A stretch of DNA of 44,914 nucleotides from Streptomyces sp. NRRL WC-3605 (GCF_001509795.1 NZ_LLZN01000076.1:1-44914), one strand, 5' to 3'. Counted from the first letter of the stretch, positions 30,973 through 38,829 are shown. A program made the numbers and translations. The notes: a model not told the origin generated them from the sequence alone.

Positions 30973-32888
30973 CCACCGACGCCCGCATCCAGCTGGTCCG
31001 GGACGCCACGTTCGTCCGTCTGACGACGGACGGTGCGATCACCGGCAGCCGCGGCAGCGCCCCCGACGGGCTGTACGTCCAGGACGCCCGGCACCTCAGC
31101 CGCTGGCAGCTCACGGTCGACGGCACCGACCCCGTCGCCCTCGTGCCGGCCGAGACCGAGACCGACGACACGGCCGCCTGCGTGCTGACCCCCGAGGGCA
31201 CCCGGGACCATCCGCCCGCCTACACCGTCTTCCGGCGGCAGAGCGTCGGCGCGGACACGTTCACCGAACACCTGAGCCTGGTGAGCAACCGCCCCGACGC
31301 GGTGAGCGCGCACGTCGAGCTGACCGTCGACGCCGACTTCGCCGACCTCTTCGAACTCCGCGCCGACGGCCGCCGCTACGGCAAGCCCGGCGCCGAGCAC
31401 GAGATCCGCGCGACGGCGGACGGGGTTCGCCTGTCCTACCGCAGGGAGGACTGGCACGCCGAAACCGAGGTCGTCTGTCGTCCCACCCCCGACACGGTCA
31501 CCACCGCACGGTCCGGTACCCGGGCCACCGCCCGCACGCTGAGCTGGCTCGTCCCCCTCGCCGCCCACGGCTCGGCCGAGCTGCGCCTGACCGTCCACGC
31601 CCGGCCCCACCGCCGGCCACCGCGCACCGCCCCCGCCGAACGGGCCGCGCGGCAGCGGACGTCCGTGGAAGTGGAGGGAACCGACGACCTCTCCCTCGCC
31701 TGCGTGCGCGGCCTGGCCGACATCGACCTGCTGACGATCCCGGCCACCGGTGTGGACGGCGAGGGCGTGCACGTTCCCGCCGCGGGCATCCCGTGGTTCC
31801 TCACCCTCTTCGGCCGCGACTCCCTGCTCACGTCGTACTTCCTGCTGCCGTACCGGCCGGAGACGGCGGCCGCCGTCCTGAGCGCGCTCGCCGCCACCCA
31901 GGGAGAGCGCCACGACGCCTTCAGCGGCGAGCAGCCCGGACGCATCGTCCACGAGACCCGGCACGGGGAACTCGCCCACTTCCGGCAGGTCCCCTACGGC
32001 CGGTACTTCGGCGCCGTCGACGCCACCCCGCTCTTCCTCGTCCTGCTCCACGCCCACCACGAGACGACCGGCGACCCGGCGCTCGCGAAGCGCCTGGAGA
32101 CGCATGCACGGCGCGCCGTCGACTGGATGCTCACCGACGGCGGCCTGGAGCAGCACGGCTACCTCGTCTACAGCCCCGATCCCAACGGACTGGTCAACCA
32201 GAACTGGAAGGACTCCGCGGGCGCCATCTGCTTCAGCGACGGCACCCAGGCCGAGGGCCCCATCGCGGTGTCCGAGGCGCAGGGCTACGCCTACGACGCG
32301 CTGCTGCGCACGGCCGAGCTCGCCGGCGGCGTCTGGGGGGACGAGGCGTACGCGGGCCGGCTCCGGGAGACCGCGGCCCGGCTGCGGGAGCGCTTCGCCG
32401 CGGACTTCTGGATGGCGGAGGCCGACTTCCCGGCCCTCGCGCTGGACGGGGCCGGCCGTCAGGTGGACGCGCTGGCCTCCGACGCCGGACACCTCCTCTG
32501 GTCGGGCATCCTCGACCCGCAGCGCGCGCGGCGCGTGGGACGGCGACTGCTGGAGCCGGACTTCTTCTCCGGCTGGGCCGTCCGCACCCTCGCCGCGGGT
32601 CAGCGGCCCTACCACCCGCTGTCCTACCACCGCGGCAGCGCCTGGCCCCACGACAACGCGGTCATCGCGCTGGGACTCGCCCGGCAGGGTCTCACCCAGG
32701 AACTTCGCACTCTGGCCGAGGGCCTGGTCACGGCGGCCGCCCGGCACGCGTACCGCCTGCCCGAGGTTCTCGCGGGCTACGACCGCTCGGCCACCGCCGG
32801 GCCGGTCCCGTACCCCCACTCCTGCTCACCACAGGCCTGGGCGGCCGCGACCCCGCTGGCGCTGAGGACCGCACTCGACCGGACCTGA
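30969..32888 (+). CDS. amylo-alpha-1,6-glucosidase/debranching-type glycosidase (639 aa)
   Basis: An N-terminal beta-rich debranching-enzyme domain (about 1-215; GLYVQDARHLSRW at 34-46) is followed by an (alpha/alpha)6 catalytic barrel. Catalytic-region motifs: GIPWFLTLFGRDSLLTSYF (273-291), IVHETRHGELAHF (326-338) and YFGAVDATPLF (346-356). There is no export signal. It overlaps the preceding glycosidase by four bases (ATGA), ends the operon, and is followed by a terminator. Proteins of this kind cleave alpha-glucosidic bonds; in this context it may act on an imported oligosaccharide and not on glycogen. Confidence 0.87.
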   Translation: MTTDARIQLVRDATFVRLTTDGAITGSRGSAPDGLYVQDARHLSRWQLTVDGTDPVALVPAETETDDTAACVLTPEGTRDHPPAYTVFRRQSVGADTFTEHLSLVSNRPDAVSAHVELTVDADFADLFELRADGRRYGKPGAEHEIRATADGVRLSYRREDWHAETEVVCRPTPDTVTTARSGTRATARTLSWLVPLAAHGSAELRLTVHARPHRRPPRTAPAERAARQRTSVEVEGTDDLSLACVRGLADIDLLTIPATGVDGEGVHVPAAGIPWFLTLFGRDSLLTSYFLLPYRPETAAAVLSALAATQGERHDAFSGEQPGRIVHETRHGELAHFRQVPYGRYFGAVDATPLFLVLLHAHHETTGDPALAKRLETHARRAVDWMLTDGGLEQHGYLVYSPDPNGLVNQNWKDSAGAICFSDGTQAEGPIAVSEAQGYAYDALLRTAELAGGVWGDEAYAGRLRETAARLRERFAADFWMAEADFPALALDGAGRQVDALASDAGHLLWSGILDPQRARRVGRRLLEPDFFSGWAVRTLAAGQRPYHPLSYHRGSAWPHDNAVIALGLARQGLTQELRTLAEGLVTAAARHAYRLPEVLAGYDRSATAGPVPYPHSCSPQAWAAATPLALRTALDRT

Positions 32889-32974
32889 GCGGATCCGCGG
32901 GGCCGGTTCCTCGCCAGGTCCCCTCGCGCCGAGCACCTGAACGCCCGGGGGCAGGGGACCCGGGCCGTGCGGGA

Positions 32975-33003
32975 TGCCCGCCCGGTCCTCGGCCGGGCGG
33001 GCA
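32975..33003. terminator. bidirectional terminator between sugar operon and CPWT protein gene
   Basis: 11-bp stem TGCCCGCCCGG (32975-32985) with 32993-33003, 7-base loop; GGG/CCC pairs extend it past a one-base bulge. Confidence 0.75.
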
Positions 33004-33024
33004 CCCTGGGGGCCGACCCGGAGG

Positions 33025-33681
33025 TCAGCTGAAGTCAGGGGCTGCGGTGCGGGTCCGCTTGATCTCGTAGAAGCCCGGCGCCGAGGCCACGGCGAGCACG
33101 CCGTCCCACAGCCGGGCCGCCTCCTCCCCCCTGGGCGTGGGATTCACCACGGGCCCGAAGAACGCGACCGGCTCGCTCTGCGCCCCGGAGCCGGGTACGG
33201 CGATGATCGGGCTGCCCACGTCCTCGCCGACCAGCGTGATGCCCCTGCGGTGGGAAGCGCGCAGTTCGCCGTCGTGGCGGTCGGTGTCGCCGGCGTCGGC
33301 CAGGTCCACGGGGAGTCCGACGTCCCGCAGGGCGGCTTCCAGCGTCGCCCTGTTCTTGGGCTGCTGCTGCAGGTGGTAGCGGGTGCCGAGAGCGGTGTAG
33401 AGGGGTTCCAGCACCTGGGGGCCGTGGCTGAGGCTCGCGGCGACGAGGACCCGCACCGGCGCCCATGCCTCGCCCATCAGGACCCGTATCCGCTCGGGCA
33501 GTTCGTCCAGGCGGTTCTCGTTCAGGACGGACAGGCTCATCACGTGCCAGGACACCTCGATCGGGCGGCTCTTGGCCACTTCCAGAATCCAGCGGGACGT
33601 CAGCCAGGTCCACGGACACACGGGGTCGAACCAGAAGTCCACGGTGGTGGGCGACTCGGGGGTGGTCGGTGCTGCGTTCAC
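33025..33681 (-). CDS. DsbA-fold mycothiol-dependent nitroreductase-like protein with CPWT (218 aa)
   Basis: Thioredoxin-fold protein with a helical insertion. The segment VDFWFDPVCPWTWLTSRWILEVA and later VMSLSVLNENR, GEDVGSP, VAFFGPV and FYEIKRTRT match the Mycobacterium tuberculosis Rv2466c family, a mycothiol-dependent reductase that activates nitro compounds. In Rv2466c the redox motif is CPWC; here it is Cys22-Pro-Trp-Thr25, leaving a single Cys. A monothiol mechanism with mycothiol as resolving thiol is the obvious inference. The GTG start at 33681 has GGAGAG upstream. Divergent from a NemR-like TetR across two matching palindromes. Confidence 0.87.
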   Translation of the reverse strand: MNAAPTTPESPTTVDFWFDPVCPWTWLTSRWILEVAKSRPIEVSWHVMSLSVLNENRLDELPERIRVLMGEAWAPVRVLVAASLSHGPQVLEPLYTALGTRYHLQQQPKNRATLEAALRDVGLPVDLADAGDTDRHDGELRASHRRGITLVGEDVGSPIIAVPGSGAQSEPVAFFGPVVNPTPRGEEAARLWDGVLAVASAPGFYEIKRTRTAAPDFS

Positions 33682-33764
33682 GGGACTCTCCAAGGGCCGT
33701 CGCGTTCCGGTGCGTCGCCGTCCTGCGGTATGCGGGCCGGCCACCTCCCCACTTTAACGCATAG

Positions 33765-33778
33765 ACGACCGGTCGGCT
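33765..33778. promoter_or_regulatory. palindromic TetR operator (site C) before the CPWT protein gene
   Basis: ACGACCGGTCGGCT contains the perfect 10-bp palindrome CGACCGGTCG (33766-33775). It matches 13 of 14 bases of the reverse complement of site D. Confidence 0.65.
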
Positions 33779-33867
33779 TGCGCATCGCCCGTCCGGCTTG
33801 CTCAGCGCAGGAAGCCCTCCCGAAATACGCAAGGACACCGACGCCCACACCTCGGCCGTCCACGTGT

Positions 33868-33886
33868 AGCCGATCGGTCGTATACT
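33868..33886 (+). promoter_or_regulatory. TetR gene promoter with overlapping operator (site D), nearly leaderless
   Basis: AGCCGATCGGTCGT (33868-33881) is the inverted form of site C. TATACT (33881-33886) directly follows, so the operator covers the spacer. A start of transcription 6-7 bases further would fall on the ATG at 33893, predicting a leaderless mRNA; there is no ribosome site before that ATG. Confidence 0.65.
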
Positions 33887-33892
33887 CCACGC

Positions 33893-34510
33893 ATGGGGCG
33901 AACGAGCGATGCCAGGAACAAGATCCTCACCGCTGCTCGGTCACTGCTCGAGCAGCGGGGCTATTCGGCGCTGGGCGTGGCCGAGATCTGCAAGACGGCC
34001 GAGGTGCCCAAGGGGAGCTTCTACTACTTCTTCGAGTCCAAGGAAGCCCTCGCCCTCACCGTCATCGACGAGCAGTGGGCGGCGGAGAAGCGGGACTGGG
34101 AGGGCATTCTGAGCGGTGACGCCCCGCCCTTGGAGCGGCTGAGGCAGCTCTTCGTGGCCACCGAGAACCGCCAGCGGAACGGGCAGGACAGCTGCGGGGT
34201 GGTCTCCGGGTGCATGTTCGGAAACCTCACCCTGGAGATGAGCAACCAGACGGACGCCGTACGCGAACGCCTTCAGCAGATCTTCGAAGCGCAGGTGGAC
34301 ATGGTCGAGGCGACCATCGCCGAGGCCCTGGAGCGGGGTGAGATCGCGGTCGCCGCACCACGCGAAGCCGCTCGGTCCGTCGTCGCACAGCTCGAGGGCC
34401 AGGTGCTCTTCGCGAAGCTCTACAACAACACCTCGCAGCTCAGCAGCCTGTGGCCGAACTGCCTCGCCCTGCTCCGCGCCAATGGCCCCCAGGTCGCCGA
34501 ACTCGCCTGA
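33893..34510 (+). CDS. TetR-family regulator, NemR/AcuR-like (205 aa)
   Basis: Helix-turn-helix with VAEICKTAEVPKGSFYYFFESKEAL (residues 29-53), nearly the NemR wording (KTAEVPKGSFY). The C-terminal domain has SCGVVSGCMFGNL (100-111). Cys107 aligns with NemR Cys106 (ISGCL), the residue that senses hypochlorite and electrophiles in E. coli; Cys101 and Cys33 are also present. It likely represses itself and the divergent CPWT protein through sites C and D, and perhaps genes at 0.47 and 4.1 kb with similar palindromes. The ATG sits 7 bases after a -10 box, so translation is probably leaderless. Confidence 0.9.
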   Translation: MGRTSDARNKILTAARSLLEQRGYSALGVAEICKTAEVPKGSFYYFFESKEALALTVIDEQWAAEKRDWEGILSGDAPPLERLRQLFVATENRQRNGQDSCGVVSGCMFGNLTLEMSNQTDAVRERLQQIFEAQVDMVEATIAEALERGEIAVAAPREAARSVVAQLEGQVLFAKLYNNTSQLSSLWPNCLALLRANGPQVAELA

Positions 34511-34585
34511 GGCGGGTCACTGCTGAGGCCGGGCTGACCGGCCGACCGAACCGGCGCCGACCGGCCTGGTCAGTACCGCCGATCC

Positions 34586-35617
34586 TCACGACTCCCCGGC
34601 GAGCCGCCGCAGCGTTCGCGCCGCCGGCTCGTGCACGGCACGGCGGTACGCGGTGCCCGCCCACAGATGCATGAGTTCCGGGTCGCCTGCCGCGGCGGCC
34701 GCCTTGCGCAGCGGGGCGGTGAGGTGGTGCACGGCCGGGTATCCGGTGGGGGCCGAGGATTCGTAGCGCTCCGTGAAACGGTTGCGCAGTCCTCGTGCGG
34801 GCCGTCCCGTGAAGGCACGGGTCAGCACGGTGGTGTCGAACGCCGGGTCCGCCAAGGCCCGCTGATGGGGCGCCGAGGCCCCGCTCTCGTCCGTACGCAG
34901 CAGGACTGTGCCGACCATGGCGGCCTCCGCTCCGGCGTGGAGCGCGGCCGCCACGTCGGCGGGCGTGCCGATGCCTCCGGCGGCGATGAGCGGCAGGGAG
35001 ACCTCGCCGCGCACGTGCGCCACCAGATCGGGCAGCGAGACGGGGACGAGCGGGCGGTCGGGGCTGAGCGTGGCCGAGTGACCGCCGGCCGCAGGTGCCT
35101 GCACGGCCAGGGCGTCCACACCGGCCCGCGCCGCGAGGCGGGCCTCTTCGACCGTGGTGACGCTCTGCAGGACGGTGGTTCCTGCTCGCCGCAGCGCCTG
35201 GACGGCCGTGGCATCGGGGATGCCGAACGTGAACGACACCCACGGGACCGGCGATCCGAGGAGCAGGTCGATCTTCGCCGCCCAGTCGTCGTCGTCCTCC
35301 TTGGGAGCACTGTCCGACAGGCTCAGCCCGTACCGGTCCGCCTCGGCTTGCACCGCGCGGGCATAGCGGCTGTAGGCGTCGACCGTCACGGGGACCGGAT
35401 TGGGTGCGAACACGTTCACCCCGAACAGGGCGTCCTGTTCCCGGACTGTGCGCATCTGCTCGGCGAGAAGGGCGGCCGACTTGTAGCCGGCGGCCACGAA
35501 ACCCATGCTGCCCGCCCGTGCGGCCGCCACGACCAGCTCGGAAGAGCTTCCCCCGCCGGCCATGGGTGCCGCGAGAACAGGGAGTTCCACACCAAGGTCG
35601 GACAGCAATCGGCTCAT
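34586..35617 (-). CDS. nitronate monooxygenase family protein (343 aa)
   Basis: FMN-dependent TIM barrel of the class I nitronate monooxygenase group, which oxidises alkyl nitronates such as propionate 3-nitronate. Visible are the N-terminal PVLAAPMAGG (13-22), the catalytic His180 in AAGGHSA, the phosphate-binding LIAAGGIGTPADVAAAL and AMVGTVLLRT. Start choice: ATG at 35617 has GGAGGAG about ten bases upstream, whereas the ATG at 35626 abuts it. Divergent from a LysR gene, its likely activator. Convergent with the NemR-like TetR gene across a GC-rich imperfect hairpin (34520-34580). Confidence 0.9.
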   Translation of the reverse strand: MSRLLSDLGVELPVLAAPMAGGGSSSELVVAAARAGSMGFVAAGYKSAALLAEQMRTVREQDALFGVNVFAPNPVPVTVDAYSRYARAVQAEADRYGLSLSDSAPKEDDDDWAAKIDLLLGSPVPWVSFTFGIPDATAVQALRRAGTTVLQSVTTVEEARLAARAGVDALAVQAPAAGGHSATLSPDRPLVPVSLPDLVAHVRGEVSLPLIAAGGIGTPADVAAALHAGAEAAMVGTVLLRTDESGASAPHQRALADPAFDTTVLTRAFTGRPARGLRNRFTERYESSAPTGYPAVHHLTAPLRKAAAAAGDPELMHLWAGTAYRRAVHEPAARTLRRLAGES

Positions 35618-35820
35618 GACGGACATCTCCTCCGGACGCACGGAGCGGGCGAGTGCGCTCACCGCCCTCCAACCGCTGGAGCGACCAGACCGGCACGACG
35701 TACGCCGGATATCGCTCACGTCGCCAGCGTAGGACGTCTTACGCGGCGGAGGAGGGCCGCGGCCATGCCGATTAAGCTGCGACTATGCACGACAGGCATC
35801 GATCCCCGAGGGAGTGGGCC

Positions 35821-36705
35821 ATGGAGGTCGAGATCCGCCACCTCCGGGCCTTCGCCGCCGTGGCGCGCCACCGGTCCTTCTCCCGTGCCGCCCAGGAACT
35901 GCTGGTCACCCAGCCGGCGCTGAGCCGCACGGTCGCTCAGTTGGAGGCGACCCTGGGAGTCCGCCTCCTGGAGCGCACGTCACGCCGCGTGGACCCGACC
36001 GACGCCGGAGCGGAGTTCCTGCACCAGGCGGAACGAGTCATCGCCTCCTTCGACCACGCCCTCACCTCGGCACGCCGACTGGGCGTGCTGCGACTCGGCT
36101 TCAGCTGGCTCCTGCCGGCTCCCTGGGCGCAGCGGACCGTCAAGGACTTCGAGCAGAGCACAGGTGCCTCCGTCACGCTCAGCCGCACCGACGATCCCCT
36201 GGAGGCCCTGCACCGGCGCACCGTCGACGTCGCCGTGGTCCGCGGCGACAGGGACGTGCCGGAGCCGCTGCGTACCGTCTGGCTGTACGACGAGGCACGC
36301 TTCGCCGTCTGCGCCCGGGAGAGCCCCCTCGCCGTCCGGAGCCACCTCGACTGGGGCGAGGTGCGGCGCTGGCGTCTGATCGTGAACACCGTCAGCGGCA
36401 CGACCGGCCCATGGTCGTGGCCCGAGGAGTCACGGCCGAAGGACATCGTCGAGACTGCGAACTTCGACGAGTGGGTGGAGACGGTGGCCGCCAACCGCGG
36501 TATCGGCATCGTGCCCGAGACCGCCAGGGACCGCTCGCCCCACCCCGCTCTGCGCTTCGTCCCGCTCACCGACGCCCCGCCGGTTCCCGTGCGACTGGTC
36601 CACCTGCCCGACGGCCCCCACACGCTCATCCGCCGGTTCGTCGACGCTTCCCTGGCAGCGGCCGGCACGTCAGCCGCACGGATGCGTGAGCGCACGGACA
36701 CGTAA
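35821..36705 (+). CDS. LysR-family transcriptional regulator (294 aa)
   Basis: N-terminal LysR helix-turn-helix (MEVEIRHLRAFAAVARHRSFSRAAQELLVTQPALSRTVAQLE in outline, residues 1-42), followed by the effector-binding region with FEQSTGASVTLSRTDDP. ATG at 35821 is chosen since GGGAG lies seven bases upstream and it starts at the conserved helix; the ATG at 35785 adds 12 unrelated residues. The divergent nitronate monooxygenase is the likely target. The end of the gene runs into a series of about 17-bp repeats. Confidence 0.9.
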   Translation: MEVEIRHLRAFAAVARHRSFSRAAQELLVTQPALSRTVAQLEATLGVRLLERTSRRVDPTDAGAEFLHQAERVIASFDHALTSARRLGVLRLGFSWLLPAPWAQRTVKDFEQSTGASVTLSRTDDPLEALHRRTVDVAVVRGDRDVPEPLRTVWLYDEARFAVCARESPLAVRSHLDWGEVRRWRLIVNTVSGTTGPWSWPEESRPKDIVETANFDEWVETVAANRGIGIVPETARDRSPHPALRFVPLTDAPPVPVRLVHLPDGPHTLIRRFVDASLAAAGTSAARMRERTDT

Positions 36706-36776
36706 GCGGCGCGGATGTCTGAGCGGAACGGATGCGTGATGGGCACCGATGCGTGAGCGGCATACGGATGTGCCAC
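36681..36776. repeat. degenerate tandem repeat, period about 17 bp, over the LysR gene end
   Basis: GATGCGTGAG-like units start at 36681, 36697, 36714, 36731, 36748 and 36767 (spacing 16, 17, 17, 17, 19). Most are followed by CGG or CGC. The first two units encode the LysR C-terminus (RMRERTDT), and the rest lie past its stop codon. Confidence 0.6.
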
Positions 36777-36845
36777 CGTGCGACCTCTTCGGTCCTCCCG
36801 GTGCGGCGCGAGGTCCGGTCGGCGGGCGGTCCCATGGGCCGGACG

Positions 36846-37301
36846 TCAGGGTGCCGCTATACGGTGCAGCACCTCCGCGGCCGCCGCCACATCGCAGCCC
36901 TCCAGGCGGGAGAAGATGTGACGGCGCACACTGGCGAGGTTCGTGGGCCACGCCTGTTCCAGCATCTTCCATCCCGGGTTGGTGAGCAGGGCCAGCCACG
37001 CCCTGCCGTCCTCGGGGCTCTTCTGCCGTGTGACGAGTGACTGGGACTCCAGCCGGTTCACCACCCGGGTCATCCCGCTCAGCGAAAGGCCGCACATGTT
37101 GGCCAATTCGCTCATGCGCATCTGATGGTGCGGCGCTTCGGAGAGATGGACCAGGACCGTGTACTCGGTGGAGGAGATCGGAAGCTCCTCGAGCATGTCG
37201 GCGTCGACGACCCGGGGCAACAGGGCCATCACCTTGCCGAGAGCCCGGAGGAATTTCTCCTCGTCCGGGTTGAGGGGAACGATCGTGGTCGCGTCTGCCA
37301 T
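36846..37301 (-). CDS. MarR-family regulator 1 of 3 (151 aa)
   Basis: Winged-helix MarR protein. Core: EYTVLVHLSEAPHHQMRMSELANMCGLSLSGMTRVVNRLES (about 46-86), then the wing and AWPTNLASVRRHIFSRLEG near the end. It shares LSEAP, MRM, SLSG-TR, RLE and AWP-NLA-R-H with the two MarR genes just to the right, so the three are paralogues; this copy is the most diverged. The box TTGGCGCAGCAA (37315-37326) lies 14 bases before its start codon, which suggests autoregulation or cross-regulation. No ligand can be named. Confidence 0.88.
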   Translation of the reverse strand: MADATTIVPLNPDEEKFLRALGKVMALLPRVVDADMLEELPISSTEYTVLVHLSEAPHHQMRMSELANMCGLSLSGMTRVVNRLESQSLVTRQKSPEDGRAWLALLTNPGWKMLEQAWPTNLASVRRHIFSRLEGCDVAAAAEVLHRIAAP

Positions 37302-37314
37302 GGGCTCAGTCTAA

Positions 37315-37326
37315 TTGGCGCAGCAA
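37315..37326. promoter_or_regulatory. MarR-type box upstream of MarR gene 1
   Basis: TTGGCGCAGCAA: same 5-2-5 layout as the boxes at 18963 and 43804, right arm AGCAA identical to the two boxes before the FMN reductase; left arm TTGGC deviates. Confidence 0.45.
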
Positions 37327-37412
37327 TCCGATCGATTGACCGGCAAAGAGACGATTCACCGAGGGACTATTTCCCACCGCAAGCAGTGCGTGGACAGGGG
37401 ACTCGAGTCCTT

Positions 37413-37446
37413 GCTGCTCGCCCGCCCTGGCGCCTGGGCGAGCAGC
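37413..37446 (-). terminator. hairpin terminator after MarR gene 2
   Basis: 11-bp perfect stem (37413-37423 with 37436-37446), 12-base loop, 46 bases past the stop of the minus-strand MarR gene. Confidence 0.7.
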
Positions 37447-37491
37447 CGTCGTGTCGTCACGGTGCCTGAAGAGCGGGCCGGCGGGCCCGCT

Positions 37492-37968
37492 TCAGGTGGC
37501 GATGTTCCGCAGGGCCACCGCGAGCTGCCCGAGGTCGAGGCCCGTCAGATGATCCAGGAAGTGACGGCGCACGGACGCCAGGTTGGACGGCCACGCGGCT
37601 TCCAGCCGCGCGAAGCCCTCGTCGGTGAGGATGGCGTTCGAGCCCCGGGCATCGAGCGATGACTTGACGCGCTGGACGAGGCCCTGGCTCTCCAGCCGGG
37701 TGACCAGCCGCGTCATGCCGCTGAGCGACATCTCGACGGCGGCGGCGAGGTCGCTCATACGCATCTGCCGGTCGGGGGCCTCCGAGAGGTTCGCCAGGGC
37801 CAGGTACTCGATGAGGGACAGGCGCTGCTCCCGGATCATGTCTGCGTCGATCGCCCGCGGCAGAGCGTAGATGACGCGACTCAGCGCTCTCACCACAGCC
37901 TCTTCCTCGGCGTCGAGGGGCCGCAGTTCTCTCTCATCCGGGTCCGGCTGCGCTGCGATGCCTGGCAT
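37492..37968 (-). CDS. MarR-family regulator 2 of 3 (158 aa)
   Basis: MarR protein closely related to gene 3: AVVRAL, ALPRAIDA-MI-EQ, EYLAL, LSEAPDR-MRM-DL, MSLSG-TR-V-RLE, GFARLE-AWPSNLA and HFLDHL-G-DL are common to both. ATG at 37968 has GGAG upstream. It is divergent from gene 3 and the two share one intergenic region with the box at 38084. The pair probably arose by inverted duplication. Target candidates are itself, gene 3, and the FMN reductase and luciferase-like genes carrying the same box. Confidence 0.88.
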   Translation of the reverse strand: MPGIAAQPDPDERELRPLDAEEEAVVRALSRVIYALPRAIDADMIREQRLSLIEYLALANLSEAPDRQMRMSDLAAAVEMSLSGMTRLVTRLESQGLVQRVKSSLDARGSNAILTDEGFARLEAAWPSNLASVRRHFLDHLTGLDLGQLAVALRNIAT

Positions 37969-38083
37969 GGCTCCACACTTCTGTTCGTCGGGAATGCGAT
38001 CAAGGGGTTGCTTACCACAGGCCTGGGCCGGTCCGGGAACCGTCCACCGGAGCCCCCGGCACGGAGGACCCATACCCTCATAT

Positions 38084-38099
38084 TTGCTACGTCAAGCAA
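38084..38099. promoter_or_regulatory. MarR-type box between MarR genes 2 and 3
   Basis: TTGCTACGTCAAGCAA matches 15 of 16 bases of the reverse complement of the FMN-reductase element at 18930-18945. It lies in the only AT-rich part of the divergent promoter region. The rest of the gap to 38260 is a roughly 150-base leader before gene 3 with no clear feature. Confidence 0.65.
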
Positions 38100-38260
38100 T
38101 CTATGTCATGCTACACCCAGATCCGGCGCCGCCCGCCCATCGCCGTGTCGTGCCCAAGAGCGGGCCCCGCTCGAGACCGCCCGGCGAGAAGCGGCAACTC
38201 GAAGACGCCACGGCGGCCGGCGACGGACCAGCTTCCTCGCCGAACAGACAGGAAGACCTC

Positions 38261-38728
38261 ATGACGTCGAAGCCCGCGCCGGCGCGACACGCGGTGCGAC
38301 CACTGACAGAGGCCGAAGAGGCCGTCGTCCGAGCGCTCCCCCTTCTGATCAACGCCCTGCCGCGCGCCATCGACGCCGTCATGATCCAGGAACAGCAGAT
38401 GTCCGCTACGGAGTACCTGGCCCTGATGCATCTGTCCGAAGCCCCCGACCGGCGCATGCGCATGGGGGATCTCTCCGCCGCCTGCGACATGTCACTCAGC
38501 GGAACGACACGGGTCGTGCACCGGCTGGAGAAGGAGGGCTACATCGAGCGCGTGCGATGCGACCGCGACAAGCGCAGCTACCGCGCCGCCCTCACCGACT
38601 CCGGCTTCGCCCGTCTGGAAGAGGCGTGGCCGAGCAACTTGGCCGCCCTGCGCTGCCACTTCCTCGACCATCTGAACGGGATCGACCTCAAGACCCTCGC
38701 CGCCGCGCTGGGGAAGGTCGCCGGCTGA
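38261..38728 (+). CDS. MarR-family regulator 3 of 3 (155 aa)
   Basis: Paralogue of the divergent MarR gene 2 with the same helix-turn-helix and C-terminal dimer segment (EEAWPSNLAALRCHFLDHLNGIDL in outline). It differs by Cys residues in the DNA-binding region (AACDMSLSG), in the wing (VRCDRDK) and in the last helices (LRCHF), which gene 2 lacks, so redox sensing is possible but unproven. ATG at 38261 follows GGAAG. A terminator at 38830 separates it from the convergent alcohol dehydrogenase. Confidence 0.88.
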   Translation: MTSKPAPARHAVRPLTEAEEAVVRALPLLINALPRAIDAVMIQEQQMSATEYLALMHLSEAPDRRMRMGDLSAACDMSLSGTTRVVHRLEKEGYIERVRCDRDKRSYRAALTDSGFARLEEAWPSNLAALRCHFLDHLNGIDLKTLAAALGKVAG

Positions 38729-38829
38729 TCGGGCAGACCACGCCCTGAGCAGACGCGCCGCTGAGCAGGCCCGCCCAGCGGCGCAGCCGCGCGCACCCGC
38801 CCCGGCGCGTAGGCCCCCGCCGACCACGT

